Below, piece by piece: positions 59,210 to 64,000 of a stretch of 64,000 bases of DNA. Position numbers and translations under genes: made by a program. The stretch spans positions 10,746,771 to 10,810,770 of the forward strand of contig JAQFVV010000018.1 of assembly GCA_028023455.1 (NCBI GenBank), in the 5' to 3' direction. The notes beneath the pieces are model-generated. The model did not search any database and was not told where the DNA came from. It worked only from the letters and a program-made list of their open reading frames with translations. The stretch is from Epiperipatus broadwayi. Taxonomy: Eukaryota > Onychophora > Udeonychophora > Euonychophora > Peripatidae. Numbering within the stretch: the first letter of the stretch is position 1; each line of letters begins with the position of its first letter.

Positions 59210-59436
59210 CTGACAAAGTTCTCGATTATATTGAAGTTAATCAGTTATGGTTGAATGATAAGGAATCATTTGAAGTCAGCCTCAAACAAATTATTCATGA
59301 TTTGGTTTTTGTTGTTAAAGATCTTTGGCAGTCAACAAATCATTTGAAACAATGGAGGAGAGAAACAGAACGCACTTTAGAAATTCTAAGAGAAGAAATA
59401 GAAGACATGCAGCCAACTGGACACAGTCATCAATGA
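59210..59436 (+). CDS. Gene B last exon: helical C-terminal domain
   Basis: Acceptor CGTCTAG after a long T tract; phase 1 entry gives Ser149 then 74 residues to TGA. Cysteine-free and strongly helical: two predicted helices, roughly residues 165-190 (FEVSLKQIIHDLV to DLWQ) and 193-214 (LKQWRRETERTLEILREEIE). Hydrophobics recur about every 3-4 residues, as in coiled coils. It aligns with the last exon of gene A through LDYIEVN/LELIESN, QII/LII, DLW/TMW, RRETERT/RQEHTEQT and EDM/NDM. I do not recognise the family. By analogy with C4b-binding protein, where a C-terminal helical segment multimerises CCP chains, it may oligomerise the product; this is inference only. Confidence 0.75.
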
Positions 59437-59504
59437 ATTAATTACGTTTACAAACGAAAAACAGAGGCCGCACTGTTCTGTTTAATGCAACTTTGTATAA
59501 CACA

Positions 59505-59510
59505 AATAAA
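59505..59510 (+). promoter_or_regulatory. Poly(A) signal of gene B
   Basis: AATAAA 68 bp after the TGA, similar in spacing to that of gene A. Confidence 0.6.
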
Positions 59511-60700
59511 AAGCCTTTATACCAATATAAATAAGTGAAGGGACCCACAATTATTTATTTTAATTGTCTAAACAAAATATCGATAATAAGTAATGATGAC
59601 TTTGTAACAAGCAATCAGAAAATTATTTTTTAGTTATATAAAAGGCGAAAATATTACTTTTTTTTTTTTTTTTTCAGTACATCTCATAATTGAACAAAAG
59701 GTATTTAAAGAAGTGGTGAGTGATAAGAATGAGTAAAATTAAAACTCTATCTATTTAGAAATATATAACCTAAGGTAAACCAAATGCAGATTGGCATAAT
59801 TAGACAATGGATACTATAATTAAATGATAATACTTGTTCATCATCACCTGCGAAATCTTACCATTTTTTGTCATTTCTTTAATAAGAAAGAAGGTATTTA
59901 ATAGCATTGCTTTCAGTAACAATATTCTTAAATTGGAGACTGAATTCTAAGTGAACTCGTATACATTCTACTACAAGCATTAAATTATTTTTTAAAATAA
60001 ATTATGATTGATTTTCAATTATGTTCAATTAATTTTCAATAGTTATTAAATTTTAACAAATTATTTAACTTAAGTTTTAATTGCATAAAATAACTGCCTA
60101 AATACAACCAACAAAGAAAAACTAAAATAACTTATTATTGATAATTTATTTAAACTGCATTAGAAATGAACAAAATTTGTATTGCAATGAGAAAATTTAT
60201 AAACTATACTTATGCTTTCTTATTATTACAAGTAACCACTGTGTTTAAATTAATAATAGTAGTAATAATAAGATGACCTATAGAGAATTGTTTTAAGATT
60301 TGATAGAATATTAAAATGGCAAATATCAGCCATTTTAAAATTATTCTACGTTTTATATTTTATTAATCCAACTTAAAAGATCAGGGGGTTCTATAGACAA
60401 GAGATAACATCACAAACAGGGCAAAAATAGTATATATATTATGATAAATAGAATAAAAATATGCTGAAAATGATTGAAGTAGAGAGAAGTTAGAGGTGTC
60501 TATGAGGCATGTTCAGAAGAACAATAGCTATGATTATAACTGTAGAAATCAGTAAGGATATTAAAAAACTTTAAATCACAATGAATATGGTAATTATATC
60601 TAATAGTTTAAACCATTCAGAGTATATATTTTTTCTATAATAAAGAATTTGATTTGAAATACTTGTATTCGAAATAAAAAAGAGAGTACCCAGTATACTT
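59511..60700. other. Intergenic AT-rich sequence, nothing recognised
   Basis: Contains a 20-base T run at about 59658-59676 and no supported gene. Confidence 0.4.
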
Positions 60701-62760
60701 CATCAACATCAACCATTATCAATACATTGCAGGATGAAGGTCTCTCCAAGTTCAATCCATCTTCTCTGATCTTTAGATTTTCTTCTCCACATCACCCTGC
60801 ACACTTTCTTATTTCATCCATCCATCTCACATGTGATCTCTTTCTGGGTCTTTTACAATCTTTTGGAATCCAGTTTAAGATTTCAATTGTCCATCTATTA
60901 TCATCTCTTCTAGCAATATGTCCAGCCAAACTCCACTTCAGTTTTTTTAATTTTTTTCAATGAGGTCAGTAACACCTGTTTGTTCTTTTACCTATATATA
61001 TTGCATTTTTGATCTCTTCTTATTACTGCCAACATGCATCTTTCCATACTTCTTTGAGTGGTCTGAAGTCTCTGTATTGCTTTTCTATTATGTGTCCAAG
61101 TCTCAGATCCATAAATAAGAACTGTGTAAAACACATGTATTAAAAACCTTTCTTTTCAAACACAATGGCATATTTCCTTTTAGTATCAAGTTATTTCTAC
61201 CAAAAGCACTCTAACTAAGTTTAATTCTATAATTAATTTCATCCATTGTTTCCATCTGTATTAATGATCTGACCAAGGTTTTTCTAGCTGTTAACTTCTT
61301 CTAACTCATCATAATCAATCTTTATTTTTATATTTTGAGAAAATCCATTAAACATTACTTTAGTCTTTTTAACATTTATCTTTAGTCCTACTTTCCTACT
61401 TTTATCTGATAACTTCTGCAACATTTCCTGCAACTCTAAAGCATTATTTGCAAAAACAACTACATCATCTGCAAAATGTAAATGACTTAAATAATCACCA
61501 TTTACTTTCACTCCTTTAGCTTCCCATTTTAATCCACAAAATACTTCTTGCAACACTGCTATAAAAAGTTTTGGAAATATGGAGTCACTCTATTTTAGAC
61601 CCTTTTCAATGTTGATTTTCCTAGTATCATTATGTAATCCAATTGTTGCTGTTGCATTTTTATAAATATTCTTTAAAATATGACAATATCCTGGATCTAT
61701 ATCTTGATGATCCAATGCTTTAATCACTGAAGAAATGTTTATATAATCAAATGCCTTTTCATAATCTACAAATCCAAAACATAATGGCAACTCATATTCA
61801 TTTGTCCTTTCCATAACTTCTCTCAATACCTGATATGATCTATTGTACTAAAACCACTTTTAAATTTAACTTATTCTCTTGGTTGGTGGAAATCCAATTT
61901 TCTCTGTAGAGGAGTTGTAATTATCTTGGTAAAAATTCTGTATAAAACTGATAAAAGGCTGATAGATCTGTAATTTCTAATATCTTCTTTATTACCTTTT
62001 TAAAATATTTATATTGATACTGCTTTGAATCATCTGGTACATCTTTATCATTTAGATATTTGGTATATAACTTTGCCAAAAAAAAATTCTATTTCTTCAC
62101 CTGCTTCTTTTAATATATCAATTATAATTCCCTCATTACCTGGAGCCTTTTCTTTCTTCATAAATTTAATTGCATGTCTCACTTATTCATTTAAAATTCT
62201 GGGCAATTTGGAAGATATAATAGATATAGAAGGTACTTATTCTTTATTACTATATAATTCTTGATAGAAGTCTTCTACCCATTTCATGATGTCACCTCTC
62301 TTTTTAGTAATAATTCTATCTTTTTTCTTATTGCAGATAAAAATTTCCTACTAAAACCAAAATGTTGTTTTACACTCTTGAGACTTATTCTCTTCTACAG
62401 CTTTCCTTGCTGGTTTACAGTTATATTTTCTTATATCATTTTCAATTCTTTTCCATACCATTTTACAAAATTTGTGATATTCAATCCTTTTTAATGCAAC
62501 ATTTTCGTATTTCTTCATATTCCTTCTTGTCTCCCTAAATTCTCTAGTCTCAGTAAAAATTTTATTAATCAATTGCTACTTTTTTCTACCAGCTATCTTT
62601 GTTACAGTTTTTAAAAGTGTATCCGTTATTTTCATATGAATTTCATTCAAATCTGAATCTAGTTCAAAATCTACTAATACTTGAAACCGATTTGTAAGTT
62701 GTAATTTAAATTTATTAGAATATTTCTGAAGATTAGGATTATCAACTGTAAATATTGTTT
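60701..62760 (-). pseudogene. Second RTE LINE copy, 5'-truncated and decayed
   Basis: Same family as the 50.4-53.7 kb element, matching from the 3' end (CATCAACATCAACCATTATC) to a point inside the endonuclease (ATTGTTT at 62760). Recognisable pieces include SLCF/PLCFGFVDYEKAFD (61590-61826) and HFADDVVVFANNALELQEM (61284-61556). Multiple stops, small indels and an LDFADD to LHFADD change show decay. At the EN-RT junction it has 8 bases where the first copy has 7, but carries its own TAG. The 5' truncation is typical of LINE insertion. Confidence 0.8.
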
Positions 62761-63180
62761 ATATAAGTATACTGACAATAGTTTGAAATTCTTGATTGTT
62801 ATCTATATTGGAATTGTCTAAGTGTTGACTCATTTCTAATGGTTATTTATAAACCTATTTAGCCTTGAACATTATTACACTTATTATTTAAGTAATACTT
62901 TGGGTGCAATTTAAAAATTATTATTGCAATTTGTAATGTTATAAATGACTATTTATTAGTCTGCATTCAAAACAGGTTGTATTTACTTGTTTAAGGAGGT
63001 TTATAATTTCAACCTCTGTAATCAAGTTGCAATCTTTAGTGTCTTTATAAATATATGAGACCATTAATGGAGGTGGGATTCCATCTCTCTTGCTAAAAGG
63101 AGGTTGCCTTGACAATAGTTTGAAATTTTTGATTGTTATCTATATTGGGATTGTCTAAGTGTTGACTGTTTTTTAATGGT
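62761..63180 (+). repeat. Relative of the 49.6 kb and 357 bp repeats
   Basis: GACAATAGTTTGAAATT, TTGATTGTTATCTATATTGG and TTGTCTAAGTGTTGACT occur twice (62773 and 63115). The middle part (TAAATGACTATTTATTAGTCTGCATT, CAAGTTGCAATCTTTAGTG split over 62940-63050) is a divergent copy of the inverted 357 bp unit. It begins exactly at the truncated end of the second RTE copy. Confidence 0.55.
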
Positions 63181-63540
63181 TATATTAATGTTTATTATGA
63201 AGTAGTTTAGCTTAATGTAGATTATTAAACAAATAAACAAATATTGAAATTTATCAGAAAGATTGATAAATTAGGTTAATACATATTAACTTTAAAAGTA
63301 CTTACTAAAGCAGTCTCTAGACTTCAGATGTTTGTTGGGATCTCTGCCAGAAGGCAGTTGATTAAGTAGACAACAGTGTACTATAACCAAGCAATAACAG
63401 TTGATCATCATCAGTAGTAGTATTTTGTCCTCTTAATTCAATTTTACAACTCTGTTGCATAAATTTTAATGATCCCTTTACATCATTAAGACACACTGAA
63501 AATAGAAAACCTCCTTACAATAGGTAACATAATGTGTACT
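63181..63540. other. AT-rich sequence, nothing recognised
   Basis: No gene or repeat structure supported. Confidence 0.4.
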
Positions 63541-63544
63541 TAAC

Positions 63545-63760
63545 ACACTATTGCTAATACTACAACTATTATTAGTATGAATATTATTATTAACATTATA
63601 CAAATATTATTGCTATTACCAACACTATTGATATTAAAATTATTATGATTATTCTTGCTACTGTTTCTATTACTGCAATTAATATTATCTCTACAAATAC
63701 TGTTGCTACTATTACTACAATAAATACTCAATCAATTACTATTTCTGCTATATTTATTTA
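63545..63760. repeat. Degenerate (ATT/ACT)n trinucleotide tract
   Basis: About 200 bp of imperfect trinucleotides (ATT, ACT, GCT, AAT). The Asn/Ser-rich frame 63540-63731 on the minus strand is a translation of this tract, not a gene. Confidence 0.7.
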
Positions 63761-63777
63761 GCACATAGTTGTTGTTG

Positions 63778-63807
63778 TTTTTTTTGTGTGTGTGTGTATG
63801 TGTGTGA
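63778..63807. repeat. (TG)n microsatellite
   Basis: A T run followed by GTGTGTGTGTGT with two interruptions. Confidence 0.8.
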
Positions 63808-64000
63808 CAGCTTAATTAGTAACAAAATATGATAAAGGAACTTATAGAGAATCCAACCAGGAATGTCTGTCTATACTAATATAAATAAATTGCATTAAGG
63901 AAATAGATAAGAGCAATACGCGTGGGTTGCCCTGAATCTATTGATGAGACTCCACTTGCATATAGAAATATCAACTCAAGTGGTTTTATTGTTAGATATA

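Noticed and set aside
63540-63731. Asn/Ser-rich protein
   Set aside because: It is a frame through a degenerate trinucleotide tract.
63930-64000. Possible hammerhead at the window end (TTGATGAGACT with CCACTTG/CAAGTGG)
   Set aside because: The core begins TTGATGA and no GAAA follows the stem before the window ends.

Overview
The window is a gene-poor, very AT-rich stretch of animal nuclear DNA. Support for this: spliced exons with consensus donors and acceptors, AATAAA signals, a 30 kb intron, several LINE and Penelope-like retroelement remnants, tRNA-derived SINEs and many foldback repeats. It is most likely a bilaterian invertebrate. The species cannot be fixed from sequence alone. The mix of RTE-type LINEs, Penelope-like elements with GIY-YIG endonucleases and hammerhead-like motifs is compatible with a lophotrochozoan or chelicerate. 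There are no bacterial operons, CRISPR arrays or rRNA.

Host genes: two tandem, same-strand paralogues. Gene A is represented only by its last coding exon (3668-3900) and poly(A) signal. Gene B starts with a signal-peptide exon (13852-13927), has two sushi/CCP exons (43879-44070 and 44143-44319) separated by a 72 bp intron, and ends in a helical C-terminal exon (59210-59436) followed by AATAAA. All gene B introns are phase 1 and the four exons join in frame to 223 codons. The final exons of A and B are clearly homologous and encode a helical domain I do not recognise. The architecture (signal peptide, CCPs, C-terminal helical tail) recalls secreted CCP proteins that oligomerise through a C-terminal helix.

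Layout: 1-3667, presumed intron of gene A, with a Penelope-like 3' relic. 3668-13851, between the genes: a tRNA-like SINE, a decayed 4.5 kb LINE on the minus strand (PHD finger plus SGNH esterase ORF1, endonuclease, RT), a foldback carrying a SINE, and a 5'-truncated LINE tail. 13928-43878, intron 1 of gene B: two clusters of a ~400 bp tandem family with hammerhead-ribozyme-like cores, a 1.4 kb foldback, a TIR element enclosing a telomere-like array, small MITEs and an unclassified 4 kb block. 44320-59209, intron 3: two SINEs, two head-to-head Penelope-like pairs, a 357 bp tandem/inverted array and a nearly intact RTE-type LINE. 59437-64000: a second, decayed RTE copy and low-complexity sequence.

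The most interesting signal is the recurrence of hammerhead-like cores (CTGANGA, hairpin, GAAA) in at least three unrelated repeat families. One is a retrozyme-like ~400 bp tandem family whose copies show compensatory changes in two ribozyme stems. The other is the tandem CCP gene pair with an unrecognised C-terminal domain.
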